NCBI GenBank assembly: GCA_946479505.1
Contig: CAMLGC010000013.1
Coordinates: forward strand, 1-55,613
Reading direction: 5' to 3'
Length of the DNA stretch: 55,613 bases
Origin: an uncultured Sphingomonadaceae bacterium
GTDB taxonomy: Bacteria; Pseudomonadota; Alphaproteobacteria; Sphingomonadales; Sphingomonadaceae
Shown in pieces: positions 44,293 through 53,273 of this stretch; the first letter of the stretch is position 1; the number at the start of each line of letters is the position of its first letter. The notes under the pieces are model-generated. The model was given only the letters and a program-made list of their open reading frames with translations, was not told the DNA's origin and ran no database searches. A program made the position numbers and the translations under genes.

Positions 44293-46158
44293 ATGATCGG
44301 GCTGAAAGGCTTCCTCGCCGTGCTCGCCTTGTGCGGCGTGCCCGCGGCTGCGCGCGCCCAGAGCGTCGAGGAGCTACAGGGGCTCTCGATCGAGCAGCTC
44401 GCCGACATCGAGGTCATCTCGGCCTCGAAGCGCGCGGAGCCGCTGGCCCAGGTCCCGGCGAGCATCTACGTCATCACCGCCGACGACATCCGCCGTTCGC
44501 CCGGCTCCTCGCTGCCCGAGCTGCTGCGCCAGGCGCCCAATCTCCAGGTCGAGCAGCTCGATGCCCGGCAATGGACGATCAGCGCGCGCGGCTTCAACGG
44601 CTACGAGACGTCGAACAAGCTGCTCGCGCTGATCGACGGGCGCAGCATCTACACGACATTGCTGTCGAGCGTGTTCTGGGAGCTTCATTCGCCGCTCAAG
44701 GAGGATCTCCAGCAGATCGAGGTGGTGAGCGGGCCCGGCGGCACGCTTTACGGGCCGAACGCGGTGAACGGCGTCATCAACATCACCACCAAGCCGGCCG
44801 GCGATACGCTGGGCGGCCTCGTCCGCGGCACGCTGGCGGCCAACGAGATCACCGCGGGCGCGCGCTACGGCTTCGGGCTCGGCGACGGCGCGGTCCGGCT
44901 TTACGGCACCTATGTCGATCGCGATGGCGTGCCTGCGCGGTCGGGCGCGGATTTCGACGATGGCTATAGCGGCTTCCAGGGCGGATTTCGCGCGGACTTC
45001 GGATCGAACGAATCGGCGTTCACGCTCCAGGGCGACCTGTTCAAGACCGATACGCGGCTGATCGAGGGCGAGGGCGACAAGGGCGGCAACGTGCTCGGCC
45101 GCTGGACACGCCAGCTCACGCCCTCGTCCTCGCTCCAGGTCCAGGCCTATTACGACAAGTTCGTCCGCCGCTTCATCACCGTCGACGATCGGTTGGAGAC
45201 GATCGACGCCAGCGGACAGTACAATCTCGCGACAGGTCGCCACACGCTCGTCGCCGGCGCGGGGCTGCGCACCACCAACGACTATTTCTTCAACGGCCTC
45301 GCCCCGATCACGCTCGAGCCCGCGAGCAAGCGGCTGTGGATCGGCAATGCCTTCGCTCAGGATCGGTTCGCGATCACGCCTCGGCTGGCGGTGACGGCGG
45401 GCGTGAAGCTGGAGGAATCGTCGTTCAGCGGCCTGGAGGTCCTCCCCAACCTGCGGCTGGCATGGCAGCTCGATGACGACGCACTCGTGTGGGCCGCGGT
45501 ATCGCGGGCGGTCCGCACCCCCGCGCGCATCGACCGCGATCTCCAGTTTCCGCCGGTGCTGGCGACCTCACCGGGCTTCGAATCCGAGAAGCTGACCGCG
45601 ATCGAAGCGGGCTATCGCGGCCAGCCGACCGCGTCGACATCGGTATCGGTCGCCGTCTTCTACAATTTCTACGACGATCTCCGCACGACCGAGCTCGCCC
45701 CCGGCGGCGCCTTGCCGATCCGGCTGATGAACGGGCTCAAGGGGCGGAATTGGGGAATCGAGGCATGGGCGACGCAGCAGGTCCTGTCGTGGTGGCGCGT
45801 GCAGCTCGGCATCTCCACGCTCGGCCGCGATTTCTCGGCCGAGCCCGGCCATGTCGATCTTACCGGCGGCGAATCGGCGGGCAACGATCCCGACTACAAG
45901 GCCGTGTTCCGCTCGCAGATGACCTTCGGGGCGGTGGACGTCGATGCCGGGCTGCGCGCGATCGACGACCTCCCCGACCCCGCCGTGCCCGCCTATGTGG
46001 AGGCGGAGGCCCGGATCGGCTGGCACGTCGCGCCGCAATGGGAGCTGTTCGTCGCCGGCACGAACCTGCTCCACGAGACCCACGCCGAAAGCGGCGACCC
46101 GCAGCGCGCGCAGCTTGCCGAACGCAGCGTCGCCGCGGGCGCGCGGATCAGCTTCTGA
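44293..46158 (+). CDS. TonB-dependent outer-membrane receptor
   Basis: 621 residues. A signal peptide (MIGLKGFLAVLALCGVP, cut after RAQ) precedes a possible TonB box (IEVISASKR). The plug domain spans about residues 45-160 (PASIYVITADDIRRSPGSS, VNGVINITTKPAGD), and a 22-strand-type beta barrel fills the rest, ending in Phe (ARISF). The protein is at the short end for this family, like BtuB or vitamin-type receptors. No cofactor or siderophore gene is nearby, so the ligand is unknown. It follows csgH after 145 bp and may be a separate unit. Confidence 0.92.
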   Translation: MIGLKGFLAVLALCGVPAAARAQSVEELQGLSIEQLADIEVISASKRAEPLAQVPASIYVITADDIRRSPGSSLPELLRQAPNLQVEQLDARQWTISARGFNGYETSNKLLALIDGRSIYTTLLSSVFWELHSPLKEDLQQIEVVSGPGGTLYGPNAVNGVINITTKPAGDTLGGLVRGTLAANEITAGARYGFGLGDGAVRLYGTYVDRDGVPARSGADFDDGYSGFQGGFRADFGSNESAFTLQGDLFKTDTRLIEGEGDKGGNVLGRWTRQLTPSSSLQVQAYYDKFVRRFITVDDRLETIDASGQYNLATGRHTLVAGAGLRTTNDYFFNGLAPITLEPASKRLWIGNAFAQDRFAITPRLAVTAGVKLEESSFSGLEVLPNLRLAWQLDDDALVWAAVSRAVRTPARIDRDLQFPPVLATSPGFESEKLTAIEAGYRGQPTASTSVSVAVFYNFYDDLRTTELAPGGALPIRLMNGLKGRNWGIEAWATQQVLSWWRVQLGISTLGRDFSAEPGHVDLTGGESAGNDPDYKAVFRSQMTFGAVDVDAGLRAIDDLPDPAVPAYVEAEARIGWHVAPQWELFVAGTNLLHETHAESGDPQRAQLAERSVAAGARISF

Positions 46159-46243
46159 CAGGGCCGTCGTCGCCCGCCGGTGCAACACAGCGGCGCACTC
46201 GTTGGTTACGCACCGACGCACCTTCTTCGATGAACGAGGCCGA

Positions 46244-48019
46244 ATGACGCTGCCCCAGATCCTCTCGGTCGCCACGCTCGCGGGGATGATGGCGATGTTC
46301 GTCTGGGGGAAGTTCCGATACGATGTCGTCGCGATCCTGGCGTTGCTCGCGTCGCTCGCGCTCGGCATCGTGTCCCCTGAAAAGGCGTTCACCGGCTTTT
46401 CGGACGAGCTCGTCATTATCGTCGGTTCGGCGCTCGTGCTGTCGGGCGCGGTGCAGCGCTCGGGCGCGGTCGAAACCGCGCTCGATTTCGTTTCGCGCTA
46501 CGTGTCGCGGGTGCGCTCGCAGCTTCTGGTGCTCACCGCCTCGGTCGGCTTCGCCTCGGCGCTCGTCAAGAATGTCGGCGCGCTCGCGATGCTGATGCCG
46601 GCCGCGTTCCAGATGGCGAAGAAGAACGACGCATCGCCGTCGGTCTTCCTGATGCCGATGTCGTTCGCGGCGCTGCTCGGCGGGCTGATGACGCTGGTCG
46701 GCACCTCGCCCAACATCATCGTCAGCCGCGTGCGCGAGGAGATGATCGGCGAGCCCTTCCACATGTTCGATTACACGCCGGTGGGGCTCGGGCTGCTCCT
46801 GATGGGCCTCGTCTTCCTGCGTTTCGGCTATCGACTGCTGCCGCGCGACCGCCGTGCCGCGCCGACGATGGGCGAGGCGATGGACGTGCGGGGCTATGTC
46901 ACCGAGGCGACCCTCGCCGAGGGGTCGCCGGCGATCGACGAGACGGTCGCCGGATTCATCGATCGCCACGATCATGAGGTGACGATCACCAGCATCCTTC
47001 GCGCAGGAATGCGCAGCATGCCGCTCGCCGACACCAGATTGCGCGAGCGCGACACGTTGATCCTGGGCGGCGAGCCCGATGTGCTCGAGCGCGTCATCTC
47101 GGGCGACAAACTCGAGCTCGCCGGGCACGCTCGCGAGGGGCCCGACGACAAGAAGGGCGACGAGATCGGCGTCATCGAGGCCGTCATCAACATCGATTCA
47201 CCGTTGATCGGCCAGTCCGCCGGGCGGCTGCGGCTTCAGGAGCGCTACGGCGTCAACCTGATCGCGGTGTCGCGCCGCGGCGAGCGGCTGGTCAAGAGTC
47301 TCGGCAACACCGTGCTGCGCGCAGGCGACGTGATCGTGCTTCAGGGTGCGCTCGACGAATTGCCTGAGAAGCTGCGCGACCTCGGCTGCCTGCCGCTTGC
47401 CGAGCGGGCGCTCAAGCTCGGCAGCTCGCGCAAGGGGCTGCTCGCGATCGTGATCCTCGCGGTCGCGATGGCGGCGACGGCCGGCGGGCTGGTGCCGGTG
47501 GCGGTCGCGTTCTTCGCCGCAGCGGGGCTGGTGATCGCGACCGGCGCGCTGCCCGTGCGCGAAGCGTATGAGCATGTCGAATGGCCGATCCTCATCATGC
47601 TCGGCGCGCTTATTCCGGTGAGCGATTCGCTGCGCACCACGGGCGCGTCGAACCTGATCGCCGCGTGGCTCTCCGAGCTTGCGCAGGGGATGCCGCCCTG
47701 GGGCGCGCTCGCGCTGATCCTCACCGCGGCGATGGCGGTGACGCCCTTCCTCAACAACGCCGCGACCGTGCTGGTGATGGCGCCGATCGCGGCGGTGTTC
47801 GCCAAGGAGCTCGGCTATCGCCCCGACGCTTTCCTGATGGCGACCGCAGTCGGCGCGGGATGCGACTTCCTCACCCCCATCGGCCACCAGTGCAACACCC
47901 TCGTGTGGGGGCCGGGCGGGTACAAATTCCAGGATTATGCCCGGCTCGGTGCGCCGCTGTCGCTGATGGTGATCCTCGCCGGCGTGCCGCTGATCCTGTT
48001 CTTCTGGCCGGTACGGTAG
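46244..48019 (+). CDS. SLC13-family permease with two TrkA-C domains
   Basis: 591 residues. Two membrane halves of the DASS/SLC13 type carry the SNA-like motifs KNVGALAMLMPAAF and GTSPNIIVS in the first half and NNAATVLVMAPIA and GHQCNTLVWGPGGYKF in the second. Between them, about residues 205-290 and 300-385, lie two RCK-C (TrkA-C) domains (ERDTLILGGEPDVLERV, RAGDVIVLQGALDEL), which in relatives bind a small regulator. It probably carries sulfate, dicarboxylate or a similar anion. It starts 86 bp after the TonB receptor gene and converges on the NO operon. Confidence 0.92.
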   Translation: MTLPQILSVATLAGMMAMFVWGKFRYDVVAILALLASLALGIVSPEKAFTGFSDELVIIVGSALVLSGAVQRSGAVETALDFVSRYVSRVRSQLLVLTASVGFASALVKNVGALAMLMPAAFQMAKKNDASPSVFLMPMSFAALLGGLMTLVGTSPNIIVSRVREEMIGEPFHMFDYTPVGLGLLLMGLVFLRFGYRLLPRDRRAAPTMGEAMDVRGYVTEATLAEGSPAIDETVAGFIDRHDHEVTITSILRAGMRSMPLADTRLRERDTLILGGEPDVLERVISGDKLELAGHAREGPDDKKGDEIGVIEAVINIDSPLIGQSAGRLRLQERYGVNLIAVSRRGERLVKSLGNTVLRAGDVIVLQGALDELPEKLRDLGCLPLAERALKLGSSRKGLLAIVILAVAMAATAGGLVPVAVAFFAAAGLVIATGALPVREAYEHVEWPILIMLGALIPVSDSLRTTGASNLIAAWLSELAQGMPPWGALALILTAAMAVTPFLNNAATVLVMAPIAAVFAKELGYRPDAFLMATAVGAGCDFLTPIGHQCNTLVWGPGGYKFQDYARLGAPLSLMVILAGVPLILFFWPVR

Positions 48020-48023
48020 GGGG

Positions 48024-48332
48024 TTAGTCTTCCTCCGAAGCGATGGGCTCGCTCCCGGGGTCCTTGTGGATACGACCGGCGGCGCGATCGTCATGGCCGC
48101 TGTTGGAGCTGAGGAAACCCAGCGCCATCAGCCCCGCGCCGACCAGCACCGAAAAGAACACACCGAGCGTGGTCGCGATGATCGTGGTCGGGGTGAGCGG
48201 GCCCATCCACGACAGATAATAGAGCGCGCCGATCACCATCAGCACGCCGGCCGCGATCGTGTAGGTCAGCAGCTTTTTGAAGCTGGCTCGTGCAGCCTGC
48301 TCGCGCGCGTCACGCGCAGCTTCGATCCTCAT
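48024..48332 (-). CDS. Small two-span membrane protein at the end of the NO operon (102 aa)
   Basis: The ATG at 48332 (GGAGACGAACG upstream) lies inside the end of the YeaR-like gene, overlapping it by 23 bp in another frame, so the two are translationally coupled. A basic N-terminus (RIEAARDAREQAARASFKK) precedes two membrane spans (LTYTIAAGVLMVIGALYYLS, TTIIATTLGVFFSVLVGAGL) and a charged cytoplasmic or periplasmic tail. I do not recognise the family. Being last of an NsrR-controlled operon, it is a candidate new NO-response protein. Confidence 0.8.
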   Translation of the reverse strand: MRIEAARDAREQAARASFKKLLTYTIAAGVLMVIGALYYLSWMGPLTPTTIIATTLGVFFSVLVGAGLMALGFLSSNSGHDDRAAGRIHKDPGSEPIASEED

Positions 48333-48621
48333 CGTTCGTCTCCATGCCGGATAGCGCCGGCGGCACATCGTAGAAATCGACCTGCATCCGTATCGCGCCC
48401 AGCGGCGTCACGCGATGCGGCTGCTCGGGCAGCAGCAGGCCCGGGCGACCGGGCGTGACGACCCGCTCGTCCGTCCCGTCGCCGAACTCGAGCCGCAGCG
48501 CGCCTTCGAGCACGCGGATCACGCCCCACACGCCCGACTTGGTGCTGTGCTCGCGCCGCAGCCCGTCGGGCAGGCTGTCGGCGTCGAACACCGGGGTAGA
48601 GCGATAGGGGCGCAATTCCAT
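48310..48621 (-). CDS. YeaR-like DUF1971 protein
   Basis: 103 residues, a small cupin-type fold. The N-terminus (ELRPYRSTPVFDADSLPDGL) and the segments LRLEFGDG, LLLPEQPHRVTP and QVDFYDVP match DUF1971, whose best-known member is Escherichia coli YeaR. yeaR is itself induced by nitrate and nitric oxide through NarL and NsrR, so its place behind an NsrR site here fits. It starts one base after the alternative oxidase stop. Confidence 0.85.
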   Translation of the reverse strand: MELRPYRSTPVFDADSLPDGLRREHSTKSGVWGVIRVLEGALRLEFGDGTDERVVTPGRPGLLLPEQPHRVTPLGAIRMQVDFYDVPPALSGMETNDEDRSCA

Positions 48622-48622
48622 G

Positions 48623-49348
48623 TCAGCCGTGCAGCGGCAGCGCGGCCGCGTGCGGCGGATAGGGTGTATGCGCCCGATCGGTCACGCCGGCGCCCGCGAG
48701 CGTATCGGCGAAGCCGTGGTTGACATCGCGATGGTGCGCCTCGTCCTGCCGCACGACTTCCACCACGTCGCGCAAGGTCGCATCGTTCGGAAGCTGCCAG
48801 TAATCACGCGCAATCCTGGGCGCGGGCACATTGACGGAACGACCTTCGTCGATTTCCTTCAGGTAGAGCGTATAGCTCAGCACCGCCTCCTCCTCGAAAT
48901 AGCCGACGACGCGGTGCGCGGTCCTGGCCGAGACGAGGTAGAGGAGAAAGAAGCCGACATAGAAGACCCACTGCACAGCCAGGATCACCAGCCGCTCGAA
49001 CGCCGTGGGCTTGGCGACCTCGATGAAGGTCATCAGGTGCATCCGCTCGTTCTCGGCCTCCTCCATCAGCGTCCGGATCCAGCCCTGGTCGCCGCACATC
49101 CGGCGCAGGCATTTGAGGTGCGTGATCGTCGCGCCGACCATGCCGGGAACCGCGGCGACGGTTTCGAGCACGATCGCGCGATGGCCGTAGCGCTTGGCGA
49201 AGAAGGTGTCGGCACAGAAGCGCAGCATTTTGGTGAAGCCATAGGCGAAGCGGTCCGAAAAGCCCTTGGGCGCGTGGTGCGCGGGCACGTGCGCCGCGCG
49301 CTCGGCGGCGAGCGCCGCGTCATCGACCTGGAGGATATAGTTGCTCAT
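48623..49348 (-). CDS. aox: Alternative oxidase (cyanide-insensitive quinol oxidase)
   Basis: 241 residues from the ATG at 49348; the longer ORF has no second ribosome site. A membrane-bound diiron enzyme, it oxidises ubiquinol and reduces oxygen to water without pumping protons, and resists NO and cyanide. All six ligands are visible: Glu62 (LETVA), Glu101 and His104 (NERMHL), Glu153 region (FEEEAVLSY), Glu203 and His206 (RQDEAHHRD). Hydrophobic helices at about 60-75 and 120-140 lie on the membrane. It is second in the operon, 13 bp after the haemoglobin gene. Confidence 0.96.
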   Translation of the reverse strand: MSNYILQVDDAALAAERAAHVPAHHAPKGFSDRFAYGFTKMLRFCADTFFAKRYGHRAIVLETVAAVPGMVGATITHLKCLRRMCGDQGWIRTLMEEAENERMHLMTFIEVAKPTAFERLVILAVQWVFYVGFFLLYLVSARTAHRVVGYFEEEAVLSYTLYLKEIDEGRSVNVPAPRIARDYWQLPNDATLRDVVEVVRQDEAHHRDVNHGFADTLAGAGVTDRAHTPYPPHAAALPLHG

Positions 49349-49361
49349 CGTACGTCCCTCT

Positions 49362-49778
49362 TCATGCAGGGGTGTTGGTCGGGGCTGGCCGCGCGGGCGC
49401 TGCGCCGGGAAGGCGGAACCAGAGCGCAAGCTTGAGGCTCTCGGCGATGCGCGCCGCCTTGAACTGGAGCGCGGCGGCCTGTTCGGGCGCCAGCATCGCG
49501 TCGGTGGTCTCGGCCCAAAGCTCGAGCCAGCGGTCGAACATAGCGGGCGTCAGCCGCTTGAGATGCTTGAGATGCGCGGCCATCGGGCTGCCCTTGTAGC
49601 GGCCGGTGGTGAGCATCACCGACGACCAGAAGGCGACGAGCTTGTCGAGATGCTCGTCCCAATCGTGGATCGCGTCGTTGAACACCGGGCCGATCAGCGC
49701 GTCCTCGCGCACGCGCGCGTAAAAGGCAGGCACGACGCGCTCCAGATCGGTTTCGCCCACGAGACTGGTAATCGGCAT
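49362..49778 (-). CDS. Group III truncated haemoglobin
   Basis: 138 residues. The trHb III pattern is clear: [18 protein letters not shown], with the B10 Tyr-type position in FYARV, then [34 protein letters not shown] and the proximal His in [10 protein letters not shown]. It would bind oxygen or NO through haem and probably detoxify NO. It is the first gene of the operon running to the alternative oxidase, directly facing nsrR. Confidence 0.94.
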   Translation of the reverse strand: MPITSLVGETDLERVVPAFYARVREDALIGPVFNDAIHDWDEHLDKLVAFWSSVMLTTGRYKGSPMAAHLKHLKRLTPAMFDRWLELWAETTDAMLAPEQAAALQFKAARIAESLKLALWFRLPGAAPARPAPTNTPA

Positions 49779-49829
49779 GACAGCGACTCATATTGATGTA
49801 TATAGAAGGCATGTATTCTGAGTCGGTTA

Positions 49830-49852
49830 AAGATGCAAGCGGAATACATCTT
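49830..49852. promoter_or_regulatory. NsrR-type operator between nsrR and the haemoglobin-oxidase operon
   Basis: A 23-base dyad whose outer arms read AAGATGCA and ATACATCTT, i.e. very close to the NsrR consensus (AAGATGYATTT and its inverse) known from enteric bacteria. It lies 27 bp before the nsrR GTG and 52 bp before the haemoglobin ATG. A further TGATGTATA-type half site is seen at 49793-49801, nearer the haemoglobin gene. Confidence 0.85.
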
Positions 49853-49878
49853 AAATTCGTTCGCTATCGGAGTGAGCC

Positions 49879-50331
49879 GTGCGCCTGACCCGCTATTCTG
49901 ATTACGCGATGCGCGTGCTGCTCCATCTCGGCGCCGAGCCCGAGCGGATGGCCTCGATCGCCTCGATCGCCGGGGCCTATGGCATTTCGCGCAACCACCT
50001 GATGAAGGTTGTCCACGATCTCGGGAAAGCGGGGTTCGTGGACAGCGTGCGCGGGCGCTCGGGCGGCATCCGGCTGGCGCGCGCGCCCGAACAGATCAAT
50101 CTGGGCGAGGTGCTGCGCCACACCGAAGAGGGCTTCGACCTCGTCGATTGCGCCAACTGCATCATCGCGCCGGCCTGCGGGCTGACCGCGGTGGTCAACG
50201 AGGCGCTGGCGGCGTTTCTCGCCGTGTTCGACCGCTATTCGCTCGCGGACATCCTCGGCCGCAAGACGGCGCTGCTCGCGATCTTCGAGGCAAGCGTTGC
50301 GGGCGACTCGGCGGTTTCCTCCGCGGTCTGA
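49879..50331 (+). CDS. nsrR: NsrR-type nitric-oxide-sensing repressor (Rrf2 family)
   Basis: 150 residues from a GTG start. The Rrf2 winged helix is seen as MRLTRYSDYAMRVLLHL, IAGAYGISRNHLMKVVHDL and VRGRSGGIRLAR. The Fe-S cysteines are Cys91, Cys94 and Cys100 (DCANCIIAPAC), close to the Cys91/96/102 spacing of Escherichia coli NsrR. NO destroys the cluster and releases the repressor. The NsrR box upstream suggests it controls itself and the divergent haemoglobin-oxidase operon. Confidence 0.93.
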   Translation: MRLTRYSDYAMRVLLHLGAEPERMASIASIAGAYGISRNHLMKVVHDLGKAGFVDSVRGRSGGIRLARAPEQINLGEVLRHTEEGFDLVDCANCIIAPACGLTAVVNEALAAFLAVFDRYSLADILGRKTALLAIFEASVAGDSAVSSAV

Positions 50332-50414
50332 AGCCCGGTCTTCGTGGCGTCGCTTATTGCCTATACGGCGCGCCCGCGCGGATGCAGCGTGCCCTGCGAC
50401 AAGGGAGAGACAGG

Positions 50415-50687
50415 ATGCCGCAATTCGTCATCGAACGCGACATGCCCGGTGTCGGCGCGCTCGGCGCCGATCAACTGAAGGGCGCCTCGCAGGGGTCGTG
50501 CAGCGTGCTTCGGCAGCTCGGCCCCGATATCCAGTGGGTCCACAGCTATGTCACCGACGACAAGATCTACTGCATCTATCGCGCGCCGAGCGAGGACCTG
50601 ATCCGCAGGCATGCCGAAGATGCGGGCCTGCCCGCCGATTCGATCGCGCGGGTGCGCGCGACGATCGATCCGACGACCGCCGAATAG
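50415..50687 (+). CDS. DUF4242 protein (90 aa)
   Basis: Starts at the ATG 50415 after AGGGAGAGACAGG. The short ferredoxin-like fold of DUF4242 (nickel-responsive/SCO4226-like proteins) is recognisable: PQFVIERDMPGVGALGADQL, WVHSYVTDDKIYCIYRAPSE, and IRRHAEDAGLPADSIARV. Relatives bind nickel or other metals or act as small regulators, but the role is not settled. It lies 83 bp after nsrR and may be separate from the NO system. Confidence 0.82.
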   Translation: MPQFVIERDMPGVGALGADQLKGASQGSCSVLRQLGPDIQWVHSYVTDDKIYCIYRAPSEDLIRRHAEDAGLPADSIARVRATIDPTTAE

Positions 50688-50712
50688 CAGCGGGTGCAGG
50701 CGACGCGACCTC

Positions 50713-52137
50713 TCAGGCCAGCTCCCCGATCACCGATTTGACCTCCATGAACTCGGCGAGGCCGTATTTGCCGTATTCGCGGCCGTTGCCCGATTGCTTG
50801 TAGCCGCCGAAGGGGAGGCCGGGATCGGGGTTGCCGGCGTTGACGTAAACCATGCCCGCGCGAAGCCGCGGGACGAACGCCTTCGCCTTGGCAGGGTCGC
50901 CCGAGATCACCGCCGAGAGGCCGTATTTGGTATCGTTGGCGATGCGAATCGCATCTTCGTCATTGTCATAGGGAATGATCGTGACCACGGGGCCGAAGAT
51001 TTCCTCGCGCGCGATCGTCATGTCGTTGCGCACGTTCGAAAAGAGCGTCGGCTTGACGAAATAGCCCTCCTCGACGCCGTCGGGGCGGCCCGGTCCGCCG
51101 ATTTCGAGCGTTGCGCCTTCCTCCATTCCCTTGCGGATCAGATCCTGAATCTTTTCCCACTGCGCCTTGTTGACGACCGGACCGATATGGCGGCCCTCCT
51201 CCATCGGATCGCCCGTCTGCGTCGCCTGCATCACCTGTCTGGCGATCCCCACGGCTTCATCGTGCTGGCTCTTGTGGACAAGCATCCGCGTCGGCGCGAT
51301 GCAGCTTTGCCCCGAATTGACGAGCACCCCCATCAGCCCCGCCGGCACCGCCTTGTCGAGCGGCGCGCCCTCGAGGATGATGTTGGGCGATTTGCCGCCG
51401 AGCTCCTGGTGGACGCGCTTGACCGTGTCGGCCGCGTTCTTCGCGACCTGAATCCCTGCGCGCGTCGAGCCGGTGAAGCTCACCATATCGATGCCGGGAT
51501 GCTGCGCCAGCGCGGTGCCGACCCCCGGCCCGTCGCCCTGGACGAGGTTGAACACGCCCGCGGGCACGCCCGCCTTGTCCATCACCTCGGCGAAGATCGC
51601 CGCCGATCCGGGCGCCTCTTCCGAGGGTTTGAGGATCATCGCATTGCCCGCTGCGAGCGCGGGGGCGACCTTGGCGAGGATCTGGTTCATCGGCCAGTTC
51701 CACGGCGTGATGAGCGCGACCACGCCGATCGGCTCGTGGACGACCTTGTTGGCGCCGACCTGTTCCTCGAACGCAAACTCCTTCAGCGCCTTGGTCGCCG
51801 CCATCAGGTGTCCGACGCCCGAACCGACCTGCGCGGTCTTCGCCACCGCGATCGGGCAGCCCATTTCGGTCGCGATTTGCCGGGCGATGTCGTTCGCGCG
51901 GTTCTTGTACTCCGCGGTGATCGCCTCGAGCAGCGCGACGCGCTCGTCGACGCTGGTTTGCGAGAAGCGCTCGAACGCCCGGCGCGCGGCCGCGACCGCC
52001 CTGTCGACATCGGCCGCGGAGCCCAGCGTGATCTCGGTGCAGGGGGCCTCGGTCGCGGGGTTGATGACTTCGGCGCGCGTGCCGCCGTCGCTATCCACCC
52101 ATGCGCCGTCGATATAGTGCTTGAGATAGCTCCGCAT
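50713..52137 (-). CDS. Aldehyde dehydrogenase family protein
   Basis: 474 residues from the ATG at 52137 (GGAGGCGAGG upstream). It oxidises an aldehyde to its acid with NAD(P)+. The catalytic Cys279 is in NSGQSCIAPTRM and the general-base Glu in ELGGKSPNIIL. The cofactor loop FTGSTRAGIQVAK and the PWNWPMNQ, EEIFGPV and PFGGYKQSGNGRE segments are all present. The substrate is unknown; the closest-looking relatives are medium-chain or betaine-aldehyde-type enzymes. It converges on the DUF4242 gene. Confidence 0.93.
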   Translation of the reverse strand: MRSYLKHYIDGAWVDSDGGTRAEVINPATEAPCTEITLGSAADVDRAVAAARRAFERFSQTSVDERVALLEAITAEYKNRANDIARQIATEMGCPIAVAKTAQVGSGVGHLMAATKALKEFAFEEQVGANKVVHEPIGVVALITPWNWPMNQILAKVAPALAAGNAMILKPSEEAPGSAAIFAEVMDKAGVPAGVFNLVQGDGPGVGTALAQHPGIDMVSFTGSTRAGIQVAKNAADTVKRVHQELGGKSPNIILEGAPLDKAVPAGLMGVLVNSGQSCIAPTRMLVHKSQHDEAVGIARQVMQATQTGDPMEEGRHIGPVVNKAQWEKIQDLIRKGMEEGATLEIGGPGRPDGVEEGYFVKPTLFSNVRNDMTIAREEIFGPVVTIIPYDNDEDAIRIANDTKYGLSAVISGDPAKAKAFVPRLRAGMVYVNAGNPDPGLPFGGYKQSGNGREYGKYGLAEFMEVKSVIGELA

Positions 52138-52232
52138 CCTCGCCTCCAACTCTTCGAACATCGGGTATGTGGGGGCGACCATGCGACCGAAGGCGATCGG
52201 GCGCAAGCCGCGTCCTGCGGTATGTCAGGCGT

Positions 52233-53144
52233 TCAATAGGCGACGCGCGTCACCGGGATGCCGTGTCGGGCGAGATCGGCCTGAACGCTGTCCGAACCCG
52301 CAAGATGCCCCGCGCCGACCGCAATGAAGACGGTGCCCGGCTTGGCCATGCGCGCGTCGATCCAGTCGGCCCAGCGGGCATTTCGTTCGGTGAGGAGCAC
52401 CCGCTGGAGCTCGGGCGAATCCTCGAAACCCTCGTTCATCAGCTCGGCGAGCCCCTTGTCGTCGCCGTTGGACCAATCGGCGACCATCTCGGCGAACGTC
52501 GTCGCCGCCTCGTCGGTTTCCTCGACCGTGCTGCGGAGCATTGCAATCTGCGCGTCCGGCGACAGGCCATCGAGATAGCTGAACTGCTGTTCGACCGTCT
52601 CGAGCCCGACGACCGGTTTGCCGGCGGCCTCGGCCGCGGTCGTCAGCACCTTTTCGGGGCCGTTATCGGGCTGGTAGCCGAGCTTGGTGAGCGACACCAT
52701 CGTCAGCGTCATCGCCGCGAGCCACGGGTCCATCCGATCGAACGCCGTCGCCGGCATTCCGTAGCGTGCCATCGTTTGGGCATAGGCCGCGCGCGCGTCG
52801 GCGGGCAGCTTTTCGGTCAGGGTCGGGCCATCGGGCGAGGTGCCCTTTGCGAGGATCATCGCCTGGATCGCCGCCTGATCGTCGGGTTGGACGATTTCCA
52901 TCACCACCTGGCCGGAACTGTCGAACGCCGTCTTCACCGCCGCGTCGAACCACGACATGCCGGGCTTGAGCACATGCACCGTGCCGAACAGATAGATCGT
53001 CGTATCGTCGTCCTTCGCGACCCAGAGCGCAGGGTCGGCGTCGGTCGTGGCCGCGATCGTCGTATCGTCGGCCGCGTTCTGGCCGCACGCGGCGGCGGGC
53101 AGCAGCGCGAGTCCGGCGGCGGCGGCGAGCCGGGGAAGCTTCAT
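52233..53144 (-). CDS. TraB/GumN-family protein
   Basis: 303 residues. The N-terminus (MKLPRLAAAAGLALLPAAAC) is a signal sequence, probably with a lipobox (AAACGQ). The TraB/GumN marks are TTIYLFGTVHVLKPGMSWF near residue 48, GLETVEQQFSYLDGL, and VFIAVGAGHLAGSDSVQ with the GxGHL motif near the C-terminus. Members are thought to be metalloprotease-like, but the function is unsettled. It stands alone, divergent from glyQ. Confidence 0.9.
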   Translation of the reverse strand: MKLPRLAAAAGLALLPAAACGQNAADDTTIAATTDADPALWVAKDDDTTIYLFGTVHVLKPGMSWFDAAVKTAFDSSGQVVMEIVQPDDQAAIQAMILAKGTSPDGPTLTEKLPADARAAYAQTMARYGMPATAFDRMDPWLAAMTLTMVSLTKLGYQPDNGPEKVLTTAAEAAGKPVVGLETVEQQFSYLDGLSPDAQIAMLRSTVEETDEAATTFAEMVADWSNGDDKGLAELMNEGFEDSPELQRVLLTERNARWADWIDARMAKPGTVFIAVGAGHLAGSDSVQADLARHGIPVTRVAY

Positions 53145-53273
53145 GCAGGTCTCTCCGTTGTGAACGCTTGTGCTTAGGCAGCGCCGCGCATGCGGTCCAG
53201 TGGTCTGCTTGATTCCACGCCGGGCTTCCGGCAAGGCACCGGCCGACCCTATCGCACTGCAACAGGCCCTTTG

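Noticed and set aside
49793..49816. Second full NsrR box next to the haemoglobin gene
   Set aside because: Only half-site-like pieces (TGATGTATA, ATGTATT) in direct rather than inverted order; kept as a half site only.
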